A stretch of 22,182 bases of DNA from CAYNWK01 sp964400875 (GTDB lineage Bacteria > Chloroflexota > Anaerolineae > Anaerolineales > UBA4823): positions 1-22,182 of the forward strand of contig CAYNWK010000070.1 of the NCBI GenBank assembly GCA_964400875.1. The letters are read 5' to 3'. Of the stretch, positions 7,850 to 15,239 are shown one piece after another. The translations under genes and the position numbers were made by a program. The notes beneath the pieces are model-generated. The model saw only the letters and a program-made list of their open reading frames with translations, had not been told where the DNA came from and searched no databases. The stretch's first letter is position 1; every line of letters begins with the position of its first letter.

Positions 7850-9055
7850 TTACCGTTCGCCGACTCCCAAGGCGACTTCCAGCCGCAAACTGGCGTAAGA
7901 CATCAAGTAGCTGAAGATCCAGAACACCGCTGCAACGAAGAGATACACCTCGGTTTGCATACCGAAGTATTCGGGATTGGCCTGCAGGATCGAACGGCCG
8001 ATGGCCAGGAACTCCAGCACGGAAACGCCGGAAGCCAGCGTGGTATCTTTGAAGAGGCTGATGAACTGCCCGACGATCGGCGGGATCACCGCTCGCAAGG
8101 CCTGGGGTAAGACGATCAGGGTGGTGATCTGGAAATTGTTTAGCCCGACGGCTTTGGCCGCTTCAACCTGTCCCCCCGGGACCGCAGCCAATCCACCGCG
8201 CACGTTCTCCGCCATGTAAGCCGCGCTGAACAGAGTCATACCGATCAAGGCGCGGGTGATCAGGTCGATGCGAATGTTTTGCGGCAAGAACAACGGCAGG
8301 ATGATGGATGATAAGAACAAAATGCTGATCAACGGAACGCCGCGCACCACCTCGATGAAGACAGTGCTGAACAGGCTGACCACCGGGAGTGAGGAGCGGC
8401 GGCCCAGGGCTAACAACACGCCGATGGGGAATGAGAGCACGATGCCGCCCACGGCCAGGATCATGGTGACCAGCAAGCCGCCCCACAAGTTGAGAGCAGC
8501 CGCGGGCAGCAGAGCGCTGCCCTGAAAACCACGCAGCAAAACCAGGGCGAGGAGCAGGGAGGCCACCCAGGCGGCGACCACGTAGCTCGAGCGTAAAAAC
8601 TTTAACCCGCCCAACACATAGCCTGCCCCGATGCCTAAGAGGTTGGCGCCCAGGACCAGGCGAAAATTCAAAGGCAGCGCGTCTATCTGGATCGGCCACA
8701 GGGCAAACAGCAGCAGGAAGACACCGAAGGTGACAGCAAAGGTTCGCATCACCCCGCCCCAGATCCGCCAGCTGACTCCGAAAAGCACGGCGATGACCGC
8801 CAGAGTAACCTCGATGCGCCAAAGGTAAGCCCGCGGGTACTGCCCGATGGTAAACAGCAGGGGGTTGCGCAGCACCGGGGTCCAGTCGGCGGTGAAGAAC
8901 ACCCAACGGATCGAGGCGGACAAGACCCAAACGACGATCCCCAAGGAGAAGAGGGTCAGCAGCGCATCGAACCAGTTGCTGAACAGGTTCTCCTTCAGCC
9001 AGGTGAGCGCTCCCGGCGGCTCTGGTGGGCGGATTGCTTCGCTGGTAGTGGACAA
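7850..9055 (-). CDS. aapM: General L-amino acid ABC transporter permease AapM
   Basis: Inner-membrane permease of 401 residues. Its length marks the Aap/Bzt branch, whose permeases have extra N-terminal helices, rather than the ~230-residue GlnP type. Many hydrophobic helices precede the conserved C-terminal permease domain, which contains FIEVVRGVPLISILF and the ATPase-docking EAA loop EAAKAVGLNNFQITTLIVLP. The start is TTG at 9055, three bases after the aapQ stop. GGAGAG, embedded in the last codons of aapQ, sits seven bases upstream, so the two permeases are likely translationally coupled. It pairs with AapQ as a heterodimer. Confidence 0.93.
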   Translation of the reverse strand: MSTTSEAIRPPEPPGALTWLKENLFSNWFDALLTLFSLGIVVWVLSASIRWVFFTADWTPVLRNPLLFTIGQYPRAYLWRIEVTLAVIAVLFGVSWRIWGGVMRTFAVTFGVFLLLFALWPIQIDALPLNFRLVLGANLLGIGAGYVLGGLKFLRSSYVVAAWVASLLLALVLLRGFQGSALLPAAALNLWGGLLVTMILAVGGIVLSFPIGVLLALGRRSSLPVVSLFSTVFIEVVRGVPLISILFLSSIILPLFLPQNIRIDLITRALIGMTLFSAAYMAENVRGGLAAVPGGQVEAAKAVGLNNFQITTLIVLPQALRAVIPPIVGQFISLFKDTTLASGVSVLEFLAIGRSILQANPEYFGMQTEVYLFVAAVFWIFSYLMSYASLRLEVALGVGER

Positions 9056-9058
9056 GGT

Positions 9059-10240
9059 TTATCTCTCCACGATTTGGATGCGCCGGTTATAAAAGTTCAA
9101 GATCGCCGAGGTGATCAGGCTGAGAGACAGATACACCGCCATGATCAACAAGATGACTTGCACCGCCCGCCCGGCCTGGTTGATCGTCGTTTTGCCGATA
9201 AAGAACAGCTCCGGATAGCCGATGAAAAAAGCCAGGCTGGAATTCTTCGTCAGGTTGAGATACTGGCTGATCAATGGGGGGATGATCACCCGCATCGCCT
9301 GCGGGAAAATGATCAAACCCAGGATTTGTGAATAACTTAAACCGACCGCCCGGGCGGCTTCGAGCTGCCCGCGGCTGACCGCCTGGATGCCGGCGCGCAC
9401 GACTTCGGCGATGAACGCGGCCGTGTACGTCACCAAGCCGACGAGCAGGGCGGTAAACTCCGGGGTCATATGCACCCCACCGGCGAAATTGAACCCGGAC
9501 AGCTCCGGGAACTCCAGCGTAAAGGGGCGGCCTCCTGCCAGGAACCAGCCAACTACCGGGAGTACGATCAGGATCGCCAGGCTGACCAGGCCAAAGTAGG
9601 TGCTGCGGCCGGTCAATTCACGCAGCCGGCGCAGATAGATAAAAGCGGCGATCGCCAGGATGAGGCTTAAGATCGCGGCGATGACGAAAATAATACCGTT
9701 TGGGTTCAGCCGCGGCCAGGTCATGAACAGGCCGCGCTGGTTGATGTAGATCGGGCCAGGCCACTGGATGCTGTCCTGCACACGGGGTAATTTCAGAAAA
9801 ACCCCCCGGTACCACAAGAACAGCAGCACTAGCAAGGGAATGTTGCGGTGGATTTCAATAAAGGCCAGCGCGATACGCCGGACTAACCAGTTGGTGGACA
9901 AGCGGGCGATGCCGACCAGGGTCCCCAGGATGGTGGCGAGGAAGATACCGAGGATGGATACCTTGAGGGTGTTGAGCACCCCGACCGTGAAGGCGTACGC
10001 GAAAGAGCGAGAGGGGTCGTAGGGGATATCGGATTCGCCGATCGGAAACCCCGCGGTTGAGTTCATGAAATCGAAACCCAAAGACAGGCCACGTTGTTCC
10101 GCAGCCCGCAGCACGTTGAGGGTTACCCAAACCAAGGCGCCGATCACCACCACTGCCGAGATCACCTGGGCGGCGATGCGCAGCACCCTTTCGTCCCGCC
10201 AAAAGGGGATCTGGCTTTGGTAATCGATTTGGTTGTCCAC
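9059..10240 (-). CDS. aapQ: General L-amino acid ABC transporter permease AapQ
   Basis: Inner-membrane permease of 393 residues, Aap/Bzt class. It opens with a cytosolic FWRDERVL segment and a first helix, then a periplasmic loop containing SLGFDFMNSTAGFPIGES, a region diagnostic of AapQ/BztB. The permease core includes FIEIHRNIPLLVLLFLWY and the EAA loop EAARAVGLSYSQILGLIIFP near the C-terminus. Together with AapM it forms the channel that accepts amino acids from AapJ. It is separated from aapJ by 96 bases containing a strong stem-loop (10281-10313). Confidence 0.93.
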   Translation of the reverse strand: MDNQIDYQSQIPFWRDERVLRIAAQVISAVVVIGALVWVTLNVLRAAEQRGLSLGFDFMNSTAGFPIGESDIPYDPSRSFAYAFTVGVLNTLKVSILGIFLATILGTLVGIARLSTNWLVRRIALAFIEIHRNIPLLVLLFLWYRGVFLKLPRVQDSIQWPGPIYINQRGLFMTWPRLNPNGIIFVIAAILSLILAIAAFIYLRRLRELTGRSTYFGLVSLAILIVLPVVGWFLAGGRPFTLEFPELSGFNFAGGVHMTPEFTALLVGLVTYTAAFIAEVVRAGIQAVSRGQLEAARAVGLSYSQILGLIIFPQAMRVIIPPLISQYLNLTKNSSLAFFIGYPELFFIGKTTINQAGRAVQVILLIMAVYLSLSLITSAILNFYNRRIQIVER

Positions 10241-10280
10241 TTAACTCATCCTGGAGTATCGTCGATAACAGTGCGCAACG

Positions 10281-10313
10281 GAGGGGTGCAATTGCCAGGC
10301 AATTGCACCCCTC
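10281..10313 (-). promoter_or_regulatory. Stem-loop between aapJ and aapQ
   Basis: A 15-bp perfect stem with a three-base loop: GAGGGGTGCAATTGC pairs with GCAATTGCACCCCTC. No T-run follows on the minus strand, so full termination is unlikely. Such hairpins after a binding-protein gene usually stabilise its mRNA or reduce downstream expression, giving excess binding protein. Confidence 0.75.
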
Positions 10314-10336
10314 ACGCCTTGGAGTTCAGAGTTGAA

Positions 10337-11506
10337 TTACTTGTGCGGCGGGGCGTAGATCAAACCGCCGTTGGTCCAATTCTCATTCAGACCACGCTCC
10401 AGGGTGAAGGCGTCGCCCTCCGGTCCCATGTAGCGGTCGTAGATCTCGCCGTAGTTGCCGACCGCGGCGATGGCCTGGGCGATGGCATCCGGCGGCAGGC
10501 CCAGATCGGCCTGGCCCCAGTCGCCTTCGGTGCCCAGCATGCGGCGGATGTCAATGATCTCGCTGTTCTTCATCTCTTCGACGTTAGCCTGGGTGACGCC
10601 CAGCTCTTCGGCGTTAATCAAGCCCCAGACCACGACCTTGACGATGTCGAACCACTGGTCGTCGCCGGACGGAACCGCCGGGGTCAGCGGCTCTTTCGAG
10701 ATGGTGATATCCAAAATGGTGTGCGCAGAGGGGTCGGTGAAGCCGCTCTGCACTGCGGCCAGCTGGGATTTATCGCTGGTGGCGGCGTCGCAGCGCCCTT
10801 CCTCGTAAGCGCCGTACACCGAAGCGGTGTCCGCGAAAGTCAGGGGCGTGAATTCTAAGCCGCGCTGGCGGAAAGCGTCCGCCAGGTTGAGTTCGGTGGT
10901 CGTGCCGCTGGTTACGCAAATCGTGGCGCCATCCAGCTGCTCGATGGAATCGATGCCGCTGTCCACTGGGACGATGAAGCCCTGGCCGTCGTAGAATGTG
11001 ACAATCGTAAAGTTGCCCCATTGGGCATCGCGGCTGCTGGTCCAGGTGACGTTGCGGGACAGCACGTCTACTTCGCCGGTCTGCAGGGCCGGTCCACGTT
11101 CGTCAGCCGTCAAAGCGCGCACCTCGATCGCTTCGGGATCCCCCAACACCGCTGCGGCGATCGCCCGGCACACGTCGATGTCGAAGCCGATATTTCGCCC
11201 GCTTTCATCCAGGTAGCCGAAGCCCGCTAGATCGGTGCGTCCGCCGCAGATCAAGTTGCCGCGGTCTTTGACCCTTTGGGTCAGTTCGCCGTACCCGCCG
11301 GGCAAAGCAGAACCATCACCACCGCCACTGCCTTCGACGGGAACTTCGACGGTGACGATTACGGTTTGAACGGGTTGTTCGTCCCCGCCTCCGCTGCTGG
11401 CTGCAGGCGGGTTTGTGGGCGCTGTATCTGGGGAAGCCCCACAGGCCGCCAGGACCAGGGCAAGCACAATAGCCACGGAAAAAATAAAGTAAAGTTTACG
11501 GGACAT
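10337..11506 (-). CDS. aapJ: General L-amino acid-binding lipoprotein AapJ
   Basis: Extracytoplasmic substrate-binding protein, family 3, of the amino acid transporter. The signal ends in lipobox LAAC (Cys22), so it is membrane-tethered. A Ser/Gly/Pro linker with a TVIVTVEVPVEGSGGG stretch spans about 23-72. The binding domain begins at LTQRVKDRGNLICGG and contains GFGYLDESGRNIGFDIDVCRAIAAAVLGD, VTSGTTTEL and a C-terminal AIAAVGNYGEIYDRYMG, all typical of AapJ/BztA. 389 residues is slightly long because of the linker. The ATG is preceded by GGAGGAGAG. First gene of the operon; the promoter at 11696-11724 implies a leader of about 180 bases. Confidence 0.94.
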   Translation of the reverse strand: MSRKLYFIFSVAIVLALVLAACGASPDTAPTNPPAASSGGGDEQPVQTVIVTVEVPVEGSGGGDGSALPGGYGELTQRVKDRGNLICGGRTDLAGFGYLDESGRNIGFDIDVCRAIAAAVLGDPEAIEVRALTADERGPALQTGEVDVLSRNVTWTSSRDAQWGNFTIVTFYDGQGFIVPVDSGIDSIEQLDGATICVTSGTTTELNLADAFRQRGLEFTPLTFADTASVYGAYEEGRCDAATSDKSQLAAVQSGFTDPSAHTILDITISKEPLTPAVPSGDDQWFDIVKVVVWGLINAEELGVTQANVEEMKNSEIIDIRRMLGTEGDWGQADLGLPPDAIAQAIAAVGNYGEIYDRYMGPEGDAFTLERGLNENWTNGGLIYAPPHK

Positions 11507-11695
11507 GCCTCTCTCCTCCTAAATTGGTCGTTCCGAATTCTTTGTTGATTTCTTGCTGGGCGTCAGATCGAGCTATTCTATCCGTATTTGCCACCTCCTT
11601 TTGGTTGCGTACCGGGTTGTAGCTCGGGCAGGTCAATGCGACCCGAACTGCACGATCCGGGAAGAGTGGTTTATCAGAATACGAAGGGCTAGCTA
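11507..11695 (-). promoter_or_regulatory. Long 5' leader of the aap operon
   Basis: About 180 untranslated bases lie between the predicted start and aapJ. A short TTCGGG/CCCGAG stem is possible around 11621-11647. AAAAGGAGG near 11593-11601 looks like a ribosome-binding site but no ATG, GTG or TTG follows at proper distance. I recognise no known riboswitch. Confidence 0.35.
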
Positions 11696-11724
11696 ATTAT
11701 AGGGAAAAAACGCTTATTGGGCAA
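11696..11724 (-). promoter_or_regulatory. Promoter of the aapJQMP operon
   Basis: On the minus strand TTGCCC (11719-11724) and a perfect TATAAT (11696-11701) are 17 bases apart. The -35 hexamer and part of the spacer lie inside the ybaK terminator hairpin. Confidence 0.75.
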
Positions 11725-11732
11725 GCGTTTTT
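11706..11732 (-). terminator. Intrinsic terminator of ybaK
   Basis: AAAAACGCTT (11706-11715) pairs perfectly with AAGCGTTTTT (11723-11732) around a seven-base loop. On the minus strand the stem runs into TTTTTT, giving a standard terminator after the ybaK stop at 11770. Confidence 0.8.
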
Positions 11733-11769
11733 CGTAGAAATTTGCGGGTTATTTATGCCGTTCGTTGTT

Positions 11770-12243
11770 TCAGGCGGCGATTTTGGCGACTTTCGCACCG
11801 GTTATCTCGATCAGGTCTTGTGGGGGCAGCTGAATGTTCAGCCCGCGCTGGCCTCCGGAGATGTAGATAGCGGGGTGGGATTGGGCGGAGAGATCAACGA
11901 CGACCTCGAAGCCGCGGTTGAGCAGCGCGAGCGGAGAGATCCCACCGGCCTGCAAACCGGTGAGCTGTTCCGCCTGGCGCTGGGTGGGCAGCGTGACTTT
12001 TTTCTCCCCCAGGCTTTTTGCCAGAGCCTTCAAGTCTACCTCGAGATGCCCGGGCACCACAGACAAGATCGGTTTGCCGCGACCCTGCCGTAAGACCACA
12101 ATGGTCTTATAAACCAGTTCGGGATTGACGCCCAGCTCGGCGGCCGCTTCTTCCGCGCCCAGCTCTTCGACCGGCAATTCGTGGGCCGTAAATGGGACGC
12201 GGCGAGCCTCGAGCAGACGGGTAACATTGTTTTTCACGACCAT
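11770..12243 (-). CDS. ybaK: YbaK/EbsC-family aminoacyl-tRNA deacylase
   Basis: Cytosolic editing enzyme that hydrolyses mischarged Cys-tRNA(Pro) in trans. 157 residues, matching the single-domain family. Key features are VYKTIVV with the conserved catalytic-site Lys at 46, the same number as in E. coli YbaK; KKVTLPT; the glycine motif GGISPLALL; and a C-terminal GQRGLNIQLPPQDLIEITGA. GGAG five bases before the ATG supports the start. It follows the histidine kinase gene by 41 bases on the same strand, so it may sit at the end of that transcript. It ends in its own terminator, which overlaps the aap promoter. Confidence 0.92.
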   Translation of the reverse strand: MVVKNNVTRLLEARRVPFTAHELPVEELGAEEAAAELGVNPELVYKTIVVLRQGRGKPILSVVPGHLEVDLKALAKSLGEKKVTLPTQRQAEQLTGLQAGGISPLALLNRGFEVVVDLSAQSHPAIYISGGQRGLNIQLPPQDLIEITGAKVAKIAA

Positions 12244-12284
12244 TCGGTCTCCAGTCTGGTAGCTTGCAGCAAGGCACTGCTTTT

Positions 12285-13682
12285 CTATTGGCTGCCAGCG
12301 GCCTTTATCGGCAGGCTCAGGGTTAAGATCGCGCCTCCCTGCGGATGATTGGCCGCCTCCAGGTCACCGCCGTGAGCGCGGGCGAGCTGCCTAGCGATCG
12401 CCAGACCCAAACCGCTGCCGCCATCTGCACGAGCCCGCGAGCGATCGACCCGATAAAAACGCTCGAAGATCATGGGCAAACTTTCGGAGGGGAATCCCGG
12501 GCCGTTGTCGTGGACGCTCAAGCGGGCAAAATCGCCTTCGCGGGTTAAATCCACTGCAATCTGCCCGGAATCAGGGACGTAGCGCAAGGCGTTTGAGATT
12601 AGATTGACCAGGATCTGCTCCAGTCGGCCGGAATCCAACGACAAAAGGGGACAGGTTTCGTCCGGGGAAAACCGGATATGAACCTGGCGGCTGTCGGCCT
12701 GGGGTATGAAGCGATTCACCACTCGTCTGGCCAAATCATTCAAGTTCGTCTTGGAAATCTCCAGGATCAGTTGATCCGCATCCGCCATGGCCAAGGTGTG
12801 CAGATCGTCCACCAGGCGGGTGAGCAGTTGATTTTGAGCTATGATCGGTTCCAGCCCCTCGCGTTCCAGCGGGTAAACGCCATCCTGCAGGGCTTCCAGG
12901 TTGGCGCGCTGAATCGCAAGCGGATTGCGCAGTTCGTGTGCAATGTCGGCGGTCATCGCTCGGCGGCTGACTTCAGCCCGCTGCAGGGAGGCGGACATAT
13001 CGTTGAAAGTTCTCCCCAGGACTGCCAGTTCGTCTTTGCCGCGCACCCGCACACGCTGGGATAAATCGCCCTGTGCGAGTTTCCTGGCTGCCTGGGTAAT
13101 CTCGCCAATGGGACGTTGCAGTGTGTAAGCCAGGATCAACCCCAGCAAGAGAGAGAGCCCACCAGCGATCAAAGCGGCGGATAGGGCTGCCCGGTTCAGG
13201 CGTGCAACCAGATTAGACTGCTCCAGGGGGGAGAAAGCAATACCCCCTTCCGGCAATAAATAACCCACGACCGCCCCCTCCGCGCTTAGGGGGATCGCTC
13301 TTGCGAGTTCGGCTGGGCTCAACCCTCCGCTTGGGTTCGTGACTTCGGTGTCCGCCAGCAGGTTGCCGTCCGAATCGGCCAGGCGCAAACGCTGATTCAT
13401 CATCCCGGTAGAACCGCGCATCATCCCCTGTCCTGGCCCCTGACCCTGCCCACCGCCGCCCCCGCCCATCTGCATTTGCAGGAGCGCCTGGACTCCACGC
13501 CAATCCCCTTGGGAACGGTAATAGTTTTCCAGGGATTCCACCAAGCCTTCCGTTCCGGTCATACCACCGCGGAACATAAACCGCCGGACTTCATTGGCGG
13601 TATTGAACCTGGCGATCAGCGCAAAGGAGGCGACCGAGACCAGCGCCACGAGAACAAAAGCCAGAATCAGGCGCAGGCGCAC
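12285..13682 (-). CDS. Membrane sensor histidine kinase
   Basis: 465-residue two-component sensor. TM1 covers about 5-24, an extracytoplasmic sensor 25-164, TM2 165-187, HAMP about 188-240, then the HisKA dimer with phosphorylated His249 in MTADIAHELRNPL and an HATPase domain with N box NLISNALRYV, DNGPGFP, FERFYRVDRSR and GSGLGLAIAR. The sensor contains an odd flexible segment (69-96) rich in Gly, Gln and Met: QMQMGGGGGG, then GPGQGMMRG and TGMMNQ. The start is GTG at 13682, one base after the regulator stop, with GGAGAGG nine bases upstream; the open frame extends further but only overlaps the regulator gene. The signal is unknown; the Met-rich loop might bind soft metals, but this is inference. 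Confidence 0.92.
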   Translation of the reverse strand: MRLRLILAFVLVALVSVASFALIARFNTANEVRRFMFRGGMTGTEGLVESLENYYRSQGDWRGVQALLQMQMGGGGGGQGQGPGQGMMRGSTGMMNQRLRLADSDGNLLADTEVTNPSGGLSPAELARAIPLSAEGAVVGYLLPEGGIAFSPLEQSNLVARLNRAALSAALIAGGLSLLLGLILAYTLQRPIGEITQAARKLAQGDLSQRVRVRGKDELAVLGRTFNDMSASLQRAEVSRRAMTADIAHELRNPLAIQRANLEALQDGVYPLEREGLEPIIAQNQLLTRLVDDLHTLAMADADQLILEISKTNLNDLARRVVNRFIPQADSRQVHIRFSPDETCPLLSLDSGRLEQILVNLISNALRYVPDSGQIAVDLTREGDFARLSVHDNGPGFPSESLPMIFERFYRVDRSRARADGGSGLGLAIARQLARAHGGDLEAANHPQGGAILTLSLPIKAAGSQ

Positions 13683-13683
13683 G

Positions 13684-14382
13684 TCAATTATCCTCTCCGG
13701 GAGCTTGCGACGCAAAGCGGTAACCGACCCCGAAAACGGTCTCGATGTAGCGCGGATTCTTGGGATCCGGCTCAAGTTTGGCGCGCAAATTCTTAATATG
13801 CGCGTCGACGGTTCGTTCGTAACCCTCGTAAGCGGTATCCAGGGCGTCCTCCAGGAGCTGTGTACGTGAAAAAACGCGACCGGGTTGCGCGGACATCGCC
13901 GACAGCAGATTGAACTCCGTAGGTGTGAGATCCAGGGATTCTCCTGCGCGCTGCACAGTGTGAGCGTCCAAGTCGATGACCAGATCGTCAACGCTCAGAA
14001 CTTGAGGCGTGGCAACTTCAGCCTGCGAGCGGCGCAACAGGGCGCGCACCCGCGCGACGACGACGCGCGGTGAGTAAGGTTTGGTGATGTAATCATCCGC
14101 GCCCAGTTCCAGGCCGATCAGCTGGTCCGCTTCCTCCACCCTGGCTGTCAGCATGATCAATGGTGTGTTGGACTTATGGCGGATCTCGCGGGCTACATCC
14201 AGGCCATCCAGGCCGGGCAGGTTGAGGTCCAAAATGACCAGATCTGGACGCCGGTGTTCCCAGGTCGACAGACCGCTATCACCCCGGTAGGCGGTCAAGA
14301 CGGTAAAACCGGCTTGTTCGAGGTACGAGCGCAGCACTTTGACCAGTTCGGGTTCGTCTTCAACGATCAAGATGGTAGACAT
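13684..14382 (-). CDS. OmpR/PhoB-family response regulator
   Basis: Cytosolic DNA-binding regulator of 232 residues. The receiver domain (1 to about 118) has acidic Asp9/Glu10, phospho-acceptor Asp52 in VILDLNLPG, Thr79 in LTAR and Lys101 in TKPY. The C-terminal winged-helix domain (about 130-225) has LTPTEFNLLSAM, VFSRTQLLE, RTVDAHIKNLRAKLE and VFGVGYRF. The ATG at 14382 is chosen because it starts exactly at the receiver domain (MSTILIVEDE); the open frame upstream has no domain content. There is no ribosome-binding site, but a TATAAT lies 13 bases before the ATG, so the message may be nearly leaderless. The kinase gene follows after one base. Likely target: the repeats upstream of the 15123 gene. 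Confidence 0.93.
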   Translation of the reverse strand: MSTILIVEDEPELVKVLRSYLEQAGFTVLTAYRGDSGLSTWEHRRPDLVILDLNLPGLDGLDVAREIRHKSNTPLIMLTARVEEADQLIGLELGADDYITKPYSPRVVVARVRALLRRSQAEVATPQVLSVDDLVIDLDAHTVQRAGESLDLTPTEFNLLSAMSAQPGRVFSRTQLLEDALDTAYEGYERTVDAHIKNLRAKLEPDPKNPRYIETVFGVGYRFASQAPGEDN

Positions 14383-14395
14383 ATCAATCGAGCAG

Positions 14396-14430
14396 ATTAT
14401 AACGGAAAGCAGCTTGCGGTTTCCCGGGAA
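14396..14430 (-). promoter_or_regulatory. Promoter of the two-component operon with TTCCCGGGAA palindrome
   Basis: A perfect TATAAT (minus strand, 14396-14401) sits 13 bases before the regulator ATG, which predicts a leader of only about 5-8 bases. No -35 consensus exists; instead a perfect 10-base palindrome TTCCCGGGAA (14421-14430) overlaps the -35 position and may bind an activator. Confidence 0.5.
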
Positions 14431-14431
14431 A

Positions 14432-14475
14432 GCGGGGGTGTTTGGGCGGGTTTTTGCCAGCCCAAACACCTCCGC
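14432..14475. repeat. Inverted repeat upstream of the two-component promoter
   Basis: GCGGGGGTGTTTGGGC (14432-14447) and GCCCAAACACCTCCGC (14460-14475) pair over 16 positions with one G/U, around a 12-base loop. No T-run follows on the minus strand. It could be a second terminator arm, an insulating hairpin or a large regulator site. Confidence 0.5.
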
Positions 14476-14508
14476 TCTTGCTTCGCGAGTATAAGTCCGC
14501 ATGGAAAA

Positions 14509-14537
14509 GAGGCATCTCCCCTGTTCTGCAAAGTGGG
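14509..14537 (-). terminator. Intrinsic terminator of the secreted Met/Gly-rich protein gene
   Basis: On the minus strand GAGGCATC-g-CCCC pairs with GGGG-a-GATGCCTC (12 bp with one mismatch), followed immediately by TTTT. It lies 37 bases after the stop at 14575. Confidence 0.75.
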
Positions 14538-14574
14538 GCGATGCCTCCAGGATCCAATGGGTTGGACTGGGCGT

Positions 14575-15123
14575 CTAAGGTTGGTCGTTCCAGCGCATCC
14601 CCCGACCACCGCGGCCCCAGCTTGTAGATCCTGAGCCGGGCACGCCGGCGCCATGGCAGCCGCCGGGGCCGAAGCCTACGCCGGGCATTTGGGCCATGTG
14701 GGTTTCCATCCACTCGGCCTGTTCCTCGGTGAGGACGCCATCGGCAAGCGCCTGGTCGATCGCCGTGGAGCGCGCCCCGACTATCCTGGCTTGAAATTCT
14801 TCGGCGGTCAGGTTTTGCTCTTGGGCCAGCTCCCACAAGGTTTCTCCGGCATCGTGACGAGCTTCCGTTTCATCCGTGGTGAGCCCGAAAGCATCGGCCA
14901 TAGCCGCGACCATGTACTCGTGCATTGGGCCTCCGGCATCGGCCCCGTAGCCCATCATCCCGCCGCCGAACCCGCCCCGGAATCCGGAGCCGCCCATCAT
15001 GCCATAAGCATAGGGAGCACCATCAGCTGGTGGGGTTTGCGTCTGAGCGTAGGCCAGGCCTGCAGCGCCTAAAGTCAGTACGAAAAGACCAACAACAACG
15101 CCTGCAATTATAAACTTCTTCAT
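14575..15123 (-). CDS. Secreted Met/Gly-rich helical protein of unknown function
   Basis: 182 residues with a signal peptide (cleavage likely after AYA, residue 26). Residues 35-71 are rich in Gly, Met and Tyr (AYGMMGGSG, GGGMMGYG, GGPMHEYM). Residues 72-146 are predicted helical, with the pattern 'AFGLTTDETE', 'LAQEQNLTAEEF' and 'ALADGVLTEEQAEWM' seen in small secreted proteins of Gram-positive and Chloroflexota genomes. The tail (147-182) is again Gly-rich, with one Cys-His (GGCHGAG) and aromatic residues. AAAGGAG lies ten bases before the ATG. It is upstream of, and probably regulated by, the adjacent two-component system. A Spy/CpxP-like or metal-binding role is conceivable from context; nothing in the sequence proves it. 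Confidence 0.8.
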   Translation of the reverse strand: MKKFIIAGVVVGLFVLTLGAAGLAYAQTQTPPADGAPYAYGMMGGSGFRGGFGGGMMGYGADAGGPMHEYMVAAMADAFGLTTDETEARHDAGETLWELAQEQNLTAEEFQARIVGARSTAIDQALADGVLTEEQAEWMETHMAQMPGVGFGPGGCHGAGVPGSGSTSWGRGGRGMRWNDQP

Positions 15124-15154
15124 GAATCTTTTACTCCTTTAGTCAGTTTTTTAT

Positions 15155-15168
15155 CGCGGTTTCCCGCG
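15155..15168 (-). promoter_or_regulatory. Leader hairpin with GAAA tetraloop
   Basis: On the minus strand CGCGG-GAAA-CCGCG forms a 5-bp stem with a GNRA tetraloop in the predicted leader of the secreted-protein gene, about 14 bases before its ribosome-binding site. It may stabilise the 5' end of the transcript. Confidence 0.4.
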
Positions 15169-15180
15169 GTCAACGTCTAA

Positions 15181-15235
15181 AGGATAGCGTATGGCTGTGA
15201 AGAAGTTGTGAAGAAGGGGCGAAATAGGTGTGAAG
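15181..15235 (-). promoter_or_regulatory. Predicted OmpR-family operator and promoter of the secreted-protein gene
   Basis: TGTGAAG occurs at 15196-15202, 15207-15213 and 15229-15235, with starts 11 and 22 bases apart. A degenerate unit (GGCGAAA, 15218-15224) fills the middle slot. On the transcribed orientation these read CTTCACA, and the last unit ends nine bases before a -10-like TATCCT (15181-15186). No -35 consensus is present, as expected for a promoter activated by a PhoB-like regulator. Confidence 0.6.
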
Positions 15236-15239
15236 ATTC

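Noticed and set aside
13441..13480. Short G/C tandem tract in the histidine kinase gene as a phase-variation repeat
   Set aside because: The Gly/Gln run is coded by mixed codons rather than a uniform short repeat, so slippage is unlikely.
13683..13991. N-terminal extension of the histidine kinase frame by about 100 residues
   Set aside because: It lies entirely inside the response regulator gene, has no signal or domain character, and a GTG at 13682 with GGAGAGG upstream starts right at the first membrane helix.
14383..14502. 40-residue N-terminal extension of the response regulator
   Set aside because: The receiver domain begins exactly at the ATG at 14382, and the upstream part covers the promoter TATAAT and palindrome.
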